This document shows, piece by piece, positions 23,442 to 35,298 of a stretch of DNA of 64,000 bases (within the stretch, counting starts at the first letter, position 1; every line of letters begins with the position of its first letter). The notes under the pieces were generated by a model. It was given only the letters and a program-made list of their open reading frames with translations. It searched no databases and had not been told where the DNA came from. A program made the position numbers and the translations under genes. The stretch spans positions 12,148,001 to 12,212,000 of the forward strand of contig JAYKKT010000074.1 of the NCBI GenBank assembly GCA_036023115.1, read 5' to 3'. The DNA comes from Brasenia schreberi. Taxonomy: Eukaryota; Streptophyta; Magnoliopsida; Nymphaeales; Cabombaceae.

Positions 23442-23959
23442 CAGTATTAGCCGTATCGTACGATACGGGCGATACGCCTAGGGACCCGTATAAAGGGTCA
23501 CCGAATAGAAACCCGTATTTTTGTGAGTTTTTTAGGTTTGTTCACGACTGCTCAAGCCTTCTTCTGATGGTTCTCTCCCTCCTTGGTGTTCAAGGCTCTC
23601 AAAAAAGTACTCTACGGTATTTGTGCAAGCCTCCTAACTCGGATTGTGGTATATATTGAGTGTTTTTCAAAAAAAAATCTTTTTATTTATTATTTTTTTG
23701 TGTTATTTGCATTTTTCTTTCTTTAAATGATAAAATATGAAGTTATTAAGTGCGTGGATATAATTTTTATTGGAATAATGAAATAGGAGACACTCTATTT
23801 GAGAATTATCTAAAGATTGGAGATTTATGAAGTGGTTTTGTGTTTTGGTTTTTCATTGAATTAAAGTGCTCAATTGAGATGGCAGGAAGGGGTGTTAGAG
23901 ACTCCCAATTTTGATCGGATGATCCAACAATGTAGTGGGGTACAACAGTTGAGGGTTTC

Positions 23960-26560
23960 AGATTAAATATTAGATATTTGTTTTAGGAGAAGGTTGTTAG
24001 TGATAGGATTTGACTATTGAAATACCACCTTGCAGGGACTAGGAAAGAAGTTGCTCATTCCACGAGCAGAGTTAGAAGTTTGCAATAAGGCATTAAATGA
24101 CAATGTCTTTAGATGATTGAGAGCATACATAAGAGAAGACAACAAAAGAATGATTTAGAGATGTTTGAGGAAGATGATGATGCTATTGGATTGACTGATA
24201 GTATTCCTTTAGATGCTAGAAGAGAGATTGGTAGTATTAGTTCTTGACCACCAAATAGGAAAAAGAGGGTTGCTGAAAATTCTGCAAGTGGAAGTGATAG
24301 AAAAGAAAGTTAAAGAATGAGTAGAGGAAGAGTTGCTTGTAACATACATTTATTTTTTCCTCCTAGCACTACACCTACTGCTCAACCTGAAATTCGTGTT
24401 GATATGACTTCAAAACAATTGCATGATCAGGCAGACCTTGCAGTGGGCAGATGGTTTTATGATGCATGCATTCCATTTAATATAGCAAACAGTTTTCATT
24501 TTCAATGAATAGCATATGTAATTACTAATATTGGTCCAATATACAAGATGTCATCTTATTAAAAGTTGAGAGTAAAGATATTAGATAAGACCGTCATTGA
24601 AGTACAAAAATATTGTTTGACTTTAAGAGAGTCATGGAAGGAGACGAGATGCACTATCATTTAAGATCTCTAGACATGTCAAACGAGAGGCACACTATAG
24701 AGATCCTAAGGCAAGAGTTTGATAAGGTAATATGCGAGGTTGGGCTAGAGAATGTAGTCCAATTCATTACAGATAATGAATCTAGTATTGGTCCAAGATA
24801 GAATATGCCCTCTTATCAGAAGTTGAGAGAAAAGATATTAGATAAGACCGTCATTGAAGTGCAAGAATATTGTTCAACTTTGATAGAGTGATGGAAGGAA
24901 ACAGGATGTACTATCATAGCAGACGGATGGACAAATAAGTAAGGAAGAACCTTGTTAAACTTTCTTGTCTAGTATCCTAAAGAACTTATATTTTTGAGAT
25001 CTCTAGACATGTCAGAGGAGAGGTACATTGGAGAGATCCTAAGGCAAGGGTGATATGCGAGGTTGGGCTAGAAAATATAGTTAAATTGATTACAGATAAT
25101 ACAACTAACTATAAAGCAGCTAGGAAGGAGTTAACAGATACTTATGGGACTTTCTATTGGATACTATGCACAACCCATTGTTTAGATCTCATCCTTGAGG
25201 ATATTGGTGAGATGGATGAGATAAAAGCAACAACTGAGTGTTGCAAAGATATCACCAAATTTATCTACAACCATGCATTTGTATTGTGTATGATGAGAAG
25301 ATATATAAATGGTACAGAGCTTCTTCGTACAACTGCAACTCGATTTGCAATTAATTTCTTACCTTTATAGAGTATTGTGAGACAGAAGCAAACCTTGAAG
25401 AGAATGTTCTCCTCATATGAGTTACAATAATTTGCAGAGTTCTCTCAAAATAGAAGAAATATAAAGTTGAATGAGATTTCAAAGACAATCTTCAAGAGTA
25501 CATTTTGAAATGCATCTGTTAGACTATTGAGTATTACATGTCCTTTAGTGAAGGTTTTAAGATTGTCTGATAGCGATGAAAAACCATTTATGGGCTACCT
25601 TTATGAAGCCACGAATAGGATAAAAGAAGATATTAGAAATAATTTAAATGAAAGAAAGAGAGATTATGTGCCCGTATGGAATATTATAGATAATAGATGG
25701 AACAAACAATTGCATCAGCCTATTCATGCAACAGCATATTATCTAAACCCAACATTTAGGTACTCAACAAGCTTCAAAAGGGACAATGAGGTTAATCGAG
25801 GCATCATTGATTGTATAGACAGATTAGTCCTTGATGAGAGTAGAGCAGATGCTATACATCGAAAAATTGAGATCTATCATAATTCTCTTTACTTAATGGG
25901 TTTGCCTATATCAATTCGCAACCGCACTAATATGTGCTCAGGTAAATTGTTTATCTTTGTATTTAAGTTTCTTAAATCTTATATTATTGTGTATTAAATT
26001 CCTAATATTTACCTTTTTTTAAAGATGTTTGGTAGAATAGGTTTGAAAGTAATTGTCCAAACCTTAGAGATTTTGCACTAAGAGTTACGAGTCAAACCTA
26101 TAGTGCAATGGGTTGTGAAAAGAATTGGAGCATCTTTTAACACATCCATACAAAAAAGTGCAACAGGTTGAAACATAAATGGATCAATGACTTAGTTTTC
26201 ATCCGTTGTAACATGCGACTTCGCCAAAGATAATCTTTTATTAGTTAGTACTTAAAGATTCAATTTAATATATTGTTTGACTTTAATAGTTAATGTTATT
26301 TACTAATTACTTATCTTTTTAGGCAATTAAAAAAGGTAAATAGAGAATAAAGCCAATTTGATCCAATAAGTTTGGATAAATTTTGATATATTAGAAGATT
26401 AGATAATGAAAGATAACGAAGAAAATGCCCTCCTAACTAGAGAAGACATCGCATGAATTAATTTAGAAGGAGCGCAACAACATTATCAAGGAGAAGATTT
26501 TGATTTTGAAGTAGAAGGTGATGATGATCTTCAACAAGGAGAAGATGAAGATTATTTAGT
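23960..26560 (+). pseudogene. transposase gene of hAT 2, broken
   Basis: BED finger at about 23980-24070 ('EKVVSDRI', 'LLKYHLAGTRKEV'). Open frame 24317-24508 includes 'QADLAVGRWFYDACIPFNIAN'. 25050-25370 has 'VGLENIVKLITDNTTNYKAA', 'CTTHCLDLILEDIGEM' and 'ATRFAINFL' (catalytic core). 25527-25997 has 'MGYLYEATNRIKEDI' and 'LHQPIHATAYYLNPTFRY'. About 26100-26230 has 'GCEKNWSIF' and 'RLKHKWINDLVFIRCNMRLRQR' (dimerisation domain). The final acidic tail is near 26500. Stops and an internal duplication (24523-25107) inactivate it. The domain order is the standard Ac-like plant hAT order. Confidence 0.85.
24523..25107 (+). repeat. tandem duplication inside hAT 2 transposase
   Basis: attggtccaa...gatgt/gcc-tcttat...agttgagag begins both at about 24523 and about 24780. 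Both copies carry the same blocks through agatctctagacatgtca and gaggttgggctagagaa/gaaaata. The first copy lacks the stretch with gcagacggatggacaaat present in the second, so it has an internal deletion of roughly 100 bp. Confidence 0.85.
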
Positions 26561-26840
26561 TGATGATCCTTATTACAATATGTAAATGTATATGTATTTC
26601 ATTTTTTGCTTCAAAATATATAATTTTTTTCAATTGTTCAATGGTGAATGTTTAATATATACTAAACTTTGCATTATATGAATTCTTTGCAATTATCAAA
26701 GTTTTCTTATTTTTTTGTTTCTTTCTGATTTTTTTCTATTTTTTTAGATTTTTATTATTTTTTAATATTAAAATATGATACGATATGCCCGTATCGTGGA
26801 CCAAAACGATACACGATACGATACGCATCGAACAACACTG

Positions 26841-26848
26841 ATTTTTCT
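26841..26848. repeat. right 8-bp target site duplication of hAT 2
   Basis: ATTTTTCT, identical to 23434-23441. Confidence 0.93.
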
Positions 26849-28089
26849 ATATGACAATACTTTGCATAATAATGACATTTATAGCAAATCTTTTCAATGA
26901 AGGCCTAATTAATTCCCTTCCACCTGTATAGATTCTCATTAAATGCAATACAAAAGAATGATTATAAATAAATTTTTTAATATTTTGGCATGCATCTATG
27001 GCCCTCTTATTTCATCCATTGCACTCAAATCTTCAACCATTAAGTTTATGAAATGTGAACACGTGGAGTTCATACTAAGGATGAATGATTTGCCTCAAGC
27101 ATCTTCACATCTGCTCTAAAATTTACAGCATTATTAGTAATGAATTAAACAATATTTGAAACACCTACTTCCTCAACAACTTCTTCAAAAATAAGGAATA
27201 AATTATCTATAGTTTTACCAGTATGGGACAAGTCATATGATTTCAAAAATAATGTGTCTACTACTTTTTCCCTTTTCTACCCCTCGTAGGAATCAGGCGA
27301 GTAGGAGCTCTTATAGAGGAACAAAGAATCAACTCCCCCACTACTACCACCAAAACATATACTTTTTCCCTTTTATCGCCTTCTCCTCTTCTCTTCAATC
27401 ATCTCTTCTTGCATCTCAGTTATACCATATAATTCATTACCACCATACATCTCTTCAGCAGAATCATCTTCAAATGGTTAAAACATATCCCAACCACCTA
27501 TTTTTGCCCTCTCTCTCACCCTTAATTTCTTCTTTTCCTTCGAAGCCATCAATACCTGCTCAATATCGTACTTCACTACTTCACGAACCTGAAAACATTC
27601 ACTAGCATCCTTCTTGGTTCCCGTAAGATAGTGTTTAATACGAGAAATACCATCATGTTTTACTGCATTGTAAAACATTGACTTATTCACAAGCCGACTA
27701 CCTTCATCGGCCGGAGTGCAATATTTTCATGTCGAATTGACTCGATCGGAAGCCATCAAAACAAGAGTGAATAATCAACAAAAATAAAAAGGACCTTTAG
27801 AGGTTAAGAATCACGGTATTTGTAAAACCCCAAATTTTTTAAACAAAAAATTGAGTACAATGTAAAAGGAAAGAGGTATGCCAAGGATTTGATAAAAAGC
27901 CTAGAGATGGGAGTTGGATTGGGTGAAACACTTGAGAATCTTATCAATAAATCACAAAATCAACAAGAACAAGGTAAGAAGAGGATCTTAAAGTAAAAAA
28001 ATAGCGTGAAAAAAGGTTTGTGAAGAAGGAGAAATGAATTCTGCAACTTTCATATTTTCGGATTTTATAAGAGAGAAATCAACGTCGAC

Positions 28090-28238
28090 TCGTACGATAC
28101 AGTATAATACACTCATATATCATACAATACGGCACGATAAATCACTTATTACGATATGTGCCCCTATATCCTATAAGATCTTCGTACAATATACGATAAA
28201 ATGATATCGTATCGTACAATACAATTTTTATAACATCG
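28090..28238. repeat. CGATACG/CGTATCG-type subterminal motif cluster of hAT 1
   Basis: Contains cgtacgatacag, cgatatg, acgataaaatg and cgtatcgtacaatac within 150 bp. Similar motifs occur at both ends of hAT 2 (23452-23510 and 26775-26830). In hAT elements such subterminal arrays are transposase-binding sites. Confidence 0.6.
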
Positions 28239-28329
28239 AGAAAAACTCTTTTTGACATCTCCCTTTACTCTTTTAAAAAAAAACTTGCATACCTTAATCA
28301 AACATGCTGATACGAGTATTGGGTTCCAG

Positions 28330-28826
28330 TGTTGAAGCATTTATTGGGACCGATACTGACCACCAACAACTTAACCAAGAAAAGTTGGATGAAGCAAACA
28401 ACGATCAAGATGGCTTACATACAAGTTCAAAACTCCCCTACGAATATTTGTGCACATCAGATGCAATAAGAGATGACACGATGAGGCATAGGAGCACAAA
28501 CTGTAGGCATTAATCGGAGATATTAGAGGACTTCGCACATAGAACAGGACTTCCCGAGAGAGGATCTGTAGACTATTTTTCTGTATTTTTGTCTTTCTGT
28601 ATGTTCATAATTTGTTCTGTATCGATTGTTTTATTTATAGGCAGCTCGCTCTCCCCTCTTCTCGGATTTCCCTCCTGTGGCTTCCCTCGTCTGGAGCGTT
28701 ATCCAAGACGTTACCGAAAATCTTAGTAACATCCTCCGTTATGATCTTTCCTTATTTATGACATAGGTAATGATCTGGATGGCCAGTCTAGCCGTTATCT
28801 GAGCCGAGAATGGCCAGATCTTATCA
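28330..28826 (-). repeat. copia 3' LTR (left LTR of the minus-strand element)
   Basis: The right half (28545-28826) is clearly similar to 34280-34530: tttatttataggca-ctcgctc, tctagagcgttatcca-ga, cctccgttatgatctttcc, gccgagaatgg, agatcttatca. The left boundary is taken at TGTTGAAG (28330), but the first 200 bp do not align well with the other LTR, so the start is uncertain. The purine tract aagtggaaga (minus strand, 28836-28827) adjoins the LTR, as expected. Confidence 0.65.
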
Positions 28827-28839
28827 TCTTCCACTTAGC

Positions 28840-31800
28840 CATTCGAGCCAAGTGTACAAATGTACTAGTTTCCTCCCACTCTTACAGGGTTTCACCTAGT
28901 ACTGTCTTTTCACGACTGCTACTGCAATCAATACCCGTTGTGTGGTATTTCCCTACACAATAATTTATCCATTTTATGGTTGTTTACCTATACAACACTT
29001 TTATCTGTTGTGTAGTTATTTTCCTATACAACAATCAAACATACCTCAAACCCATGTTAGTAACATGTTTTGAGAAAAGTTCCTCTATTATGCCTTTAGT
29101 TAAGGGGTCAACCAACATATCTTCTGTTTGCATGTATGATATTGATATTTCCTTTCTCATTATGATATCATGAACATAGTGGTATTTCACCATTATATGC
29201 TTACTTTTGGATCAATCAGCTCCACTCTTGATAAGAGTAATTGCTGTATTATTATCACAATAGATAATTACTGACTCGTCTCTTATTTTCAACTTCAATT
29301 CTCATATGAAGCGGCTTATCTAGACAGCACTTGTTACAGCCATACAGCAAGCTACATACTCAACTTCCTGTGTATGCAATGCTACATAGCCCTGTTTCTT
29401 ACATGCCTAAGAAACAACAACAACACCTTCAAATAAGAATATTTGTCCTGAGATTGATTTATTGTCATCTTTGCTCTCAACAAAGTCAACGTCTGAGTAT
29501 CCTATCACTTTCAGTTCATCTGCTTGAAAACACAGTTTCAAGTCTTTTGTTCCTTTCAGATATCTTAAAATCCTTTTCACAGCTACTTAATGTTGTTAAC
29601 TAGGATTACTTTGATATCTACTTACAAGACCAACAACAAAGCTGATATCAAGTCTTGTACACAACATAGCATACATCAAGCTACCAACAGCTTCTGCATA
29701 AGAAACATTAGGCTTATCGTCTCCTTCACCGGGACAATCAACCTTACTCAATTTAACCCCTTTTGCAACAGGTGTATCTGCAGACTTGCATTCACCCATT
29801 TTAAACTTCTTGAGGATATAGTCAATATATCTCTCCTGACTCACGCATAAGAGTCTAGATTCTCTATCTCAAGAGATCTTTATTCCCAGGATATAGGATA
29901 CTTCCTCCATATCCTTCATTTCGAACTTTGAATTCAACCATGACTTGGTTTTGACAATCATCTTATTGTCGTTTCCAGTCAACAATATTTCATTTAGATA
30001 TAATAACAAGATGACAAAGTGGCTCCCATTGGTCCACACATATACACAGTGATCAAGTTTGTTAGCCACAAACCCAAGTTCTACAATGGCATTTTGAAAA
30101 GTCAAATATCATTGGTGAGGTAACTGTTTTAGGCCATATAAGGATTTTTTCAACCTATATACTTTATCTTCTTCGCCTTCAACCACAAATCCTTCGGGTT
30201 GCTACATGTATATGATTTCTTCTAAATCCCCATTTACAAAAGTTATCTTTACATCTAACTGATGTAAATCCAAATTATAGTATGCAGATATTGCCAGGAT
30301 TATACACGTATGGATACAAGTTTCGCAACTGGAGAATATATCTCAACATAATCTATCCCCTCTTTTTACGAAAAACCCTTTACAACCAACCTCGCTTTAA
30401 ACTTTTCGATTGTATCATCGACTTTGTATTTGTTTTTCAGAACTCATTTACAGCCTATAGTTTTCCTTCCTTTTGACAAATCAGTCAATTCTCAAACTTG
30501 GTTTTTCTCAATGGATTCAATTTCCTCATCCATGGCTTTCTCCGAGTCTGTTGCTTCTAATGAGTTTATTGCTTGCTGACAAGTCAAGTTATCAGTCAAC
30601 TCATCTAAATTCATTGAATTACACACTTCTTCTTCAAGATAAGTGTGAAAATCCTTTAAGTAGGACGGAATGGCTCTTGGCCTCTTATGTCCACTTAAGG
30701 TTTCGGTTGCTTTAGGAAGATCTTCAATGGGCTCAAAAGATGATTATCTAAGTCTACCATATTATCAACACATTCCTCATTGTTTTCCAAGATGTCATTC
30801 TTAGTATCTTCTAAGAACTCAACATCTCTGCTTTCAATGAGTCCGTAGTTCTTATGATAAAACTGATATCCTTTTGAACCTTTCGGATATCCAATGAATA
30901 TATATCTCAAGGACCTACTGTCTACCTTATCTCTAGACTAATCAAGAATCTTTACATGTGCAACAGATACTCACCTCCTGAGATGACCTAGGTTGGGTTT
31001 TCTTCCAAACCACATCTCATACGGTGTAGTGAATACAGCCTTACATAGTACTCTATTGAGTATGTAAATCGTTGTACTAATTGCTTCTCCCCAAAATACT
31101 CTTAGAAGAGAGGCATCAATCAACATTGACCTTATCATATTAAGCAAGGTCCTGTTGTATCTTTCAGCTACACCATTTTGTTGAAGTGTCCTGGACATTG
31201 TATTTTATTTTACAATACCAAAGTCTTTGCAGAATTTCAAAAATTCTGCCGAGGTATACTCACTACCTCTGTTTGATCTTAGGACTTTGATCGAATGTCC
31301 TAATTGGTTTTCCACTTCTTATTTATATTCTTTAAAAGCATCAAGTGCCTCAGATTTATGTGCCAAAAGATATAAATACATATATCTAGAGTAATCATCG
31401 ATAAAGGTTATAAAATAACCTTTTCCTCGATGTTATTTTACTCTAAAAGGTCCACATAAATCTGTGTGAATAACCTCCAACAGGGTTGTTGCCTTTGTTG
31501 TTTCCTTGAGAAAAACTTTTCTCATCATTTTTCCTTATATACAAGCTTCACACTTGTTGAAAGTATTTTCTTCAAATCCAAGCAATAAGTCAAAGTTGGA
31601 TAATTTTCTCCACTTTTCTAGACTTATATATCCTAGCATTTATGCCACATATTCACATCAACCATAAAGGCACTCTCAATATAAGCATAAGTTTTACCGA
31701 ATTCATTATCACAAAGTTTGAACAGTCCTTGTTCTACATCGAATTCCTCAGAGAATAATATTCTCCCATGCTTTTCCACTGTTACTTTATTAGGAATAAA

Positions 31801-32060
31801 CCTAACCTCAAAACCTTTCTTTACCAAGGCAAGGACCAAGACCAGATTGCGCCTTATAGATGGCACAATTAACACATCTGTCAATACAATTGGTTTGCCT
31901 TGTACATCTATCTTGAAGGACCCAATATACCTAGAACATCCGAGAAAGTATTATTTCCCATATAGACTCAATGTTCCTCAGGTTTATATTCCTTCAGATC
32001 CATTGTCCCTTTCTTAGTCTTCGAGATGTGCCGTGTAGCTCCCGAGTCTATCCACCAACC
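28840..32060 (-). pseudogene. copia pol (protease-integrase-RT-RNase H), degenerate
   Basis: Minus-strand pieces in copia order. 31884-31633 is the region before the integrase ('DVLIVPSIRRNLVLVLALVKKG'). 31198-30971 is the integrase core ('QQNGVAERYNRTLLNMIRSML', 'FWGEAISTTIYILNR', 'TPYEMWFGRKPN'). 30910-30695 follows the integrase ('FIGYPKGSKGYQFY'). 30105-29869 is RT, where the usual YVDD active site reads YLNE. 29844-29596 is the RT end ('YIDYILKKFKMGECKSADTPV', 'YAEAVGSLMYAMLCTRLDI'). RNase H follows to about 29000. Several stops and the altered RT active site show that it is inactive. Confidence 0.9.
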
Positions 32061-32109
32061 TGTTATTGGGTGATCCAAATACAAGTATTCTAAAATTACA
32101 CAGATTATG

Positions 32110-32950
32110 TCATGCTTCTTTTACTGTCCGCGTTGTGGGTTGTTTCCTCCACCTTTCTTGTTGCGGCAGTCCCTTTTATAGTGTCTCATCTTTTCGCACT
32201 TGAAACACTTAACCCGAGAAGTAGTTTCTTGCGATTTCTTAAAATTTTGATCACATTTTTTTTATTCTTACCAAACTTCTTGATTGGTTTTTTCTTCTGG
32301 TTGGTTTTGGAGCTACACGTTATCTCATCTTTTACGACTAACAATTTTTCTTTCTTATTTTTTACCATATGTTCTTGCTCTATTTCTAGTTTTAGGGGCA
32401 ACTTAGAAAGGTTAATCTCTAGCCCTAATATGAGGGTTGTGATGACCATGTTCTATGAAGGGAGAAGACTGTTTAGTATGGTAGATATTTGTATCGATTT
32501 CGGAATGACTGATTTTGCTACGGCTAAGTCTCTAGCCATTACCAACATGTGGTTTACATGCTCTACTACATTATCTCCATCTTTCATTTTGAAGGAGCTA
32601 TACTTTTGTAGTAACAACTGCACATGTAATTTTACAGTTGTATCATACTTGGTTGTTATTGAGTCAAACAACTCTTTGGCGATCTCGTAATCTTCGAAGA
32701 TCCTAATCAAGTCATCCTCCATATAGGTCAACATGATTGTCCTTGCTATAATGTCGTCTTTTACAAATGTTTTATACATTTCTACTTGTTGCTCACTTGC
32801 GTCTGGAGGTGGCGGATGCAAAGTTTCCTTCAACACATACTCAACACCTTAAAGTGTTAAAGCCAAAGGGATTCTCCTCTTCAAAGTTTGGAAGTTAAGA
32901 CCGTTCAACTTCTCAGTTTTTGTCAACTCAGTCATACATATCCTAGAGCT
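32110..32950 (-). pseudogene. copia gag
   Basis: The minus-strand frame 32836-32453 is a typical gag (UBN2-like) segment ('IFEDYEIAKELFDSITTKYD', 'LQKYSSFKMKDGDNVVEHVN'). The zinc knuckle at about 32210-32127 reads 'CFKCEKMRHYKRDC' (C-x2-C-x4-H-x4-C), intact. The N-terminal part ('RRIPLALTL') is interrupted by a stop. The protein would package element RNA. Confidence 0.85.
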
Positions 32951-34150
32951 CATTTCTATGTATTTAGCAATAATAACAATTAAACGGTCTAAAAAGGAAA
33001 CAACTATAAAAACAAAGAGCACACATAACAGGAATCATGTTAGAACAATGCATAATATCAAACAAGTAGACCAACGCTAATTTCATAAGCTCTTTGGGAC
33101 AAATTCGAAATTTTCCCAAAGAGTTTCTGCCTTTGTACCTCTTAGAATAATACCAGTGGCAAAACCATAATTTTATCTATTTATCTTCTTTTTGTAATTT
33201 TTGTAAAAGCCTGAGGACAAACTCATAAAATTACTCTTTGGTATTTCTATAAAATTCGTAATTGATCGGGATTAAATTTGTAATTTTAACCCTTAGGTCG
33301 AATTTATAATTTTTCCAAAAGTATAGGGGTAAATTTATCTTTTGACTTATTGGCATAATTGAAATTATCTAAACTGAGAGGGGCATAAAGGTAAAGTTAC
33401 AACCCGATATTTCATAATTTTCATAAACCTCCAGAGGATAAAACTGACTTTTTGCTTAGTAAGGGCAAAATCATCTTTTTACCCAAAAATATCTAGATAA
33501 ATCTGTAATTTTGCTTAGTGGCAAAATTGTGAATAAGTAAAACCGACCGGGGCAAAACAAACTTTTTAGTCTGTTGCCTGAGGCGGTTTCGGGAAACCGT
33601 CGATTTTCGGCCCGCGATTTTTGGAAACCGCTGGATTTTTTTTTTACTATTTAATGAGGAGAGAGAGTGTACATGGGAGAGAGAGAGAGAGAGTGTGTGT
33701 ACACGGGAGGGCATCTGAGCACCGGCTACCGGTACTTTTCCTTGGGTTTTTCCAACGGGGGTTTACAACAGGAGGAGAGAGAGAGAGACAAAGAGTGATT
33801 TTCGTTTTGTGGTGGTGGCTTTTGGTCGTTCCTGGCTTCCTGCCTTCTGACTGCGGGTGTCTTTTGGCTGTTCCCGGCTTTCTGCCTTCTGGTTGCGAGT
33901 GGCTTGTGGCCGATCTCCGGCTTTCTGCTTTCTACCTTTTAGCCACCTGGCCGTGGGTGGCTTGTGGCCGATCTCCAGCTTTCTGCCTTCTGGCGGCTTT
34001 GCCGCGGGTGGCTTTGGGGACGATCCAGACTCTTTGCCTTCTCTGTTTCTCCTCCTTTTCTCTTCTCTCCTCTATTTTCCCTCTTTTTTTTTGTTCTCTT
34101 AAAACTTCTTATTTACCTAGGTATTGGATTTTTGCAGGGTCCAAAGACGA
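32951..34150 (-). other. copia 5' leader
   Basis: Roughly 1.2 kb between gag and the primer-binding site. A 183-codon plus-strand frame here (33621-34172) is low-complexity and antisense to the leader, so it is not called as a gene. Contains short (GA)n runs at about 33660-33700 and 33775-33790. Confidence 0.6.
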
Positions 34151-34163
34151 GGCCCTGATACCA
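34151..34163 (-). other. primer-binding site (initiator tRNA-Met)
   Basis: Minus strand TGGTATCAGGGCC, differing little from the TGGTATCAGAGC complement of plant initiator tRNA-Met used by most copia elements. It lies 3 bp from the LTR edge. Confidence 0.88.
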
Positions 34164-34166
34164 AAT

Positions 34167-34530
34167 TGTTGAAGTTTTTGATCTTTCGGTGACTGCTTGA
34201 TGTTGGATCGAACCTGTCGGTGGTGTCGGTTCGTCGATTTTCGTGTAACAGAATTTTGTGTGTTTGATGTTTACACACAGGGGTTTTTCGGGAGAGGATT
34301 TGCATACTATTTTTTTGTATTTCTGTATATTCATATTTTGTTCTGTATCGGCTGCTTTATTTATAGGCAACTCGCTCCCCTTGGCTTCTCTTATCTAGAG
34401 CGTTATCCAGGATATTACCGAAAATCTTGATAACGTCCTCCGTTATGATCTTTCCTTATCTATGCCATGAGTAACGGTTTGGTTGGTCAGTTCAGCCGTT
34501 ACGTGAGCCGAGAATGGTAAGATCTTATCA
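34167..34530 (-). repeat. copia 5' LTR (right LTR of the minus-strand element)
   Basis: 364 bp. On the plus strand it reads TGTTGAAG...GATCTTATCA, so it has TG...CA ends in either orientation. It is similar to 28545-28826 over the inner part. The flanking 5 bp do not match those of the left LTR, so no target duplication is confirmed. Confidence 0.8.
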
Positions 34531-35230
34531 AGTGAGAGTCCCGAAAGGAGATGCTTAGTAGGAGGACTGCAAACCCAAAGATGGTTAAGAGTTCCAGCTC
34601 AAAGAGCAATCCTTGTCGCAGTTGGAGTCCTACGGCGTGAAGGACTCCTACCCACAGTAGGAATCACAACGAGAGAAGTCAACTCTTGGTCAACGAGAGA
34701 CTTCTGGTAGGAAGAGAATTGCACGGTGGACAAAGGTATCCTGGCAACGAAGAAGTCACAGTGAATAAGCCTTTTCTCCTGTCTAACGTTTAATGCATAT
34801 GGGGCGTTACGAGAACAGGACAGCATGTAGAAGAAGACTAAGCTTTCCCTGTTCATGGAGATGCGTTCTAAACATGGTCTATCTTTCTCGCAGTGTAGAC
34901 ATCAATGTTTGCTCGGAGGGGACGACTAACAGAGTTACAGAAAGTATCAAGTTTCACTTTTGGGTTGCAAGGTTTTCACCAAATAAACTATAGGGCCTTG
35001 CATTGCTGCCTTGTGACTGATAATTGATATTTTGAAGCACGTATTTCCCTCCTTTCTGAAAAAGCAGCGGTTCGTTCTTGCACTGTTCTTGATTTTCATA
35101 TCCTCTTTTAACACAAAACCGATAAAGAGAGATTCAGCATGCACCAAGAATAAAACTCTACTAGCTGTCGTGTCACCCATAAAATCAAACAAAAGGAAAA
35201 CCATCCTGCGAAGTTTTGTTAGCAAAACCG
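34531..35230. other. intergenic, nothing firmly recognised
   Basis: Contains short inverted or repeated words (ggagtcctac...ggactcctac; gagagaagtcaac...gagagacttct) suggesting retroelement-derived DNA. A 92-codon minus frame (34947-35225) has no recognised family. Confidence 0.35.
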
Positions 35231-35250
35231 TACTACAATATTACAAAGTA

Positions 35251-35253
<3 letters not shown>

Positions 35254-35285
<32 letters not shown>

Positions 35286-35295
35286 GAGAGAGAGA
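35254..35295. repeat. (GA)n microsatellite
   Basis: GA run with a short interruption (aaaggg). It lies just downstream of the candidate exon on the minus strand. Confidence 0.93.
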
Positions 35296-35298
35296 TTA

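Larger units (their letters stand above)
23442..26840 (+). mobile_element. hAT transposon 2, nested, complete ends (3399 bp)
   Basis: The element starts CAGTATTAGCCGTATCG and ends, in reverse complement, CAGTGTTGTTCGATGCG: imperfect terminal inverted repeats with the hAT-typical CAGTG start. Both ends continue with cgatacg/cgtatcg-rich subterminal DNA. It is flanked by a perfect 8-bp duplication. Removing the element and one duplication rejoins hAT 1 near the 'MQSIVI' and 'KKLFAS' segments. The internal plus-strand transposase gene is broken. Confidence 0.93.
21840..28238 (-). mobile_element. hAT transposon 1 (host of nested hAT 2)
   Basis: Minus-strand hAT transposase gene, non-functional. 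From 5' to 3': BED-type finger at about 27720-27540 ('FYNAVKHDGISRIKHYLTGT'); catalytic-core pieces at about 27220-26900 ('EEVGVSNIV...FITNNAVNF'); 'RPSLKRFAINVIIMQSIVI' just right of the nested element; 'KKLFASQELGYISW...VFWKN' just left of it (23430-23128); repeated exon at 22481-23003; dimerisation domain at about 22460-22240 ('NLSGCERN', 'KKRNKLEHTRLRDFVYVAYN'). The right end is probably near 28238, where tttttataacatcg follows 150 bp rich in cgatacg-type motifs. The left terminus was not found. It is split by the nested insertion and has several stops. Confidence 0.82.

Noticed and set aside
27237..27605. 122-codon plus-strand frame
   Set aside because: Antisense to the BED-finger region of hAT 1, which is the better supported reading.
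32112..32690. 192-codon plus-strand open frame
   Set aside because: Antisense shadow of the copia gag and zinc-knuckle coding.
33621..34172. 183-codon plus-strand open frame
   Set aside because: It is antisense to the leader of the minus-strand copia element, low in complexity (Ser/Phe/Leu-rich repeats of cttctgccttctgg), and matches no family.
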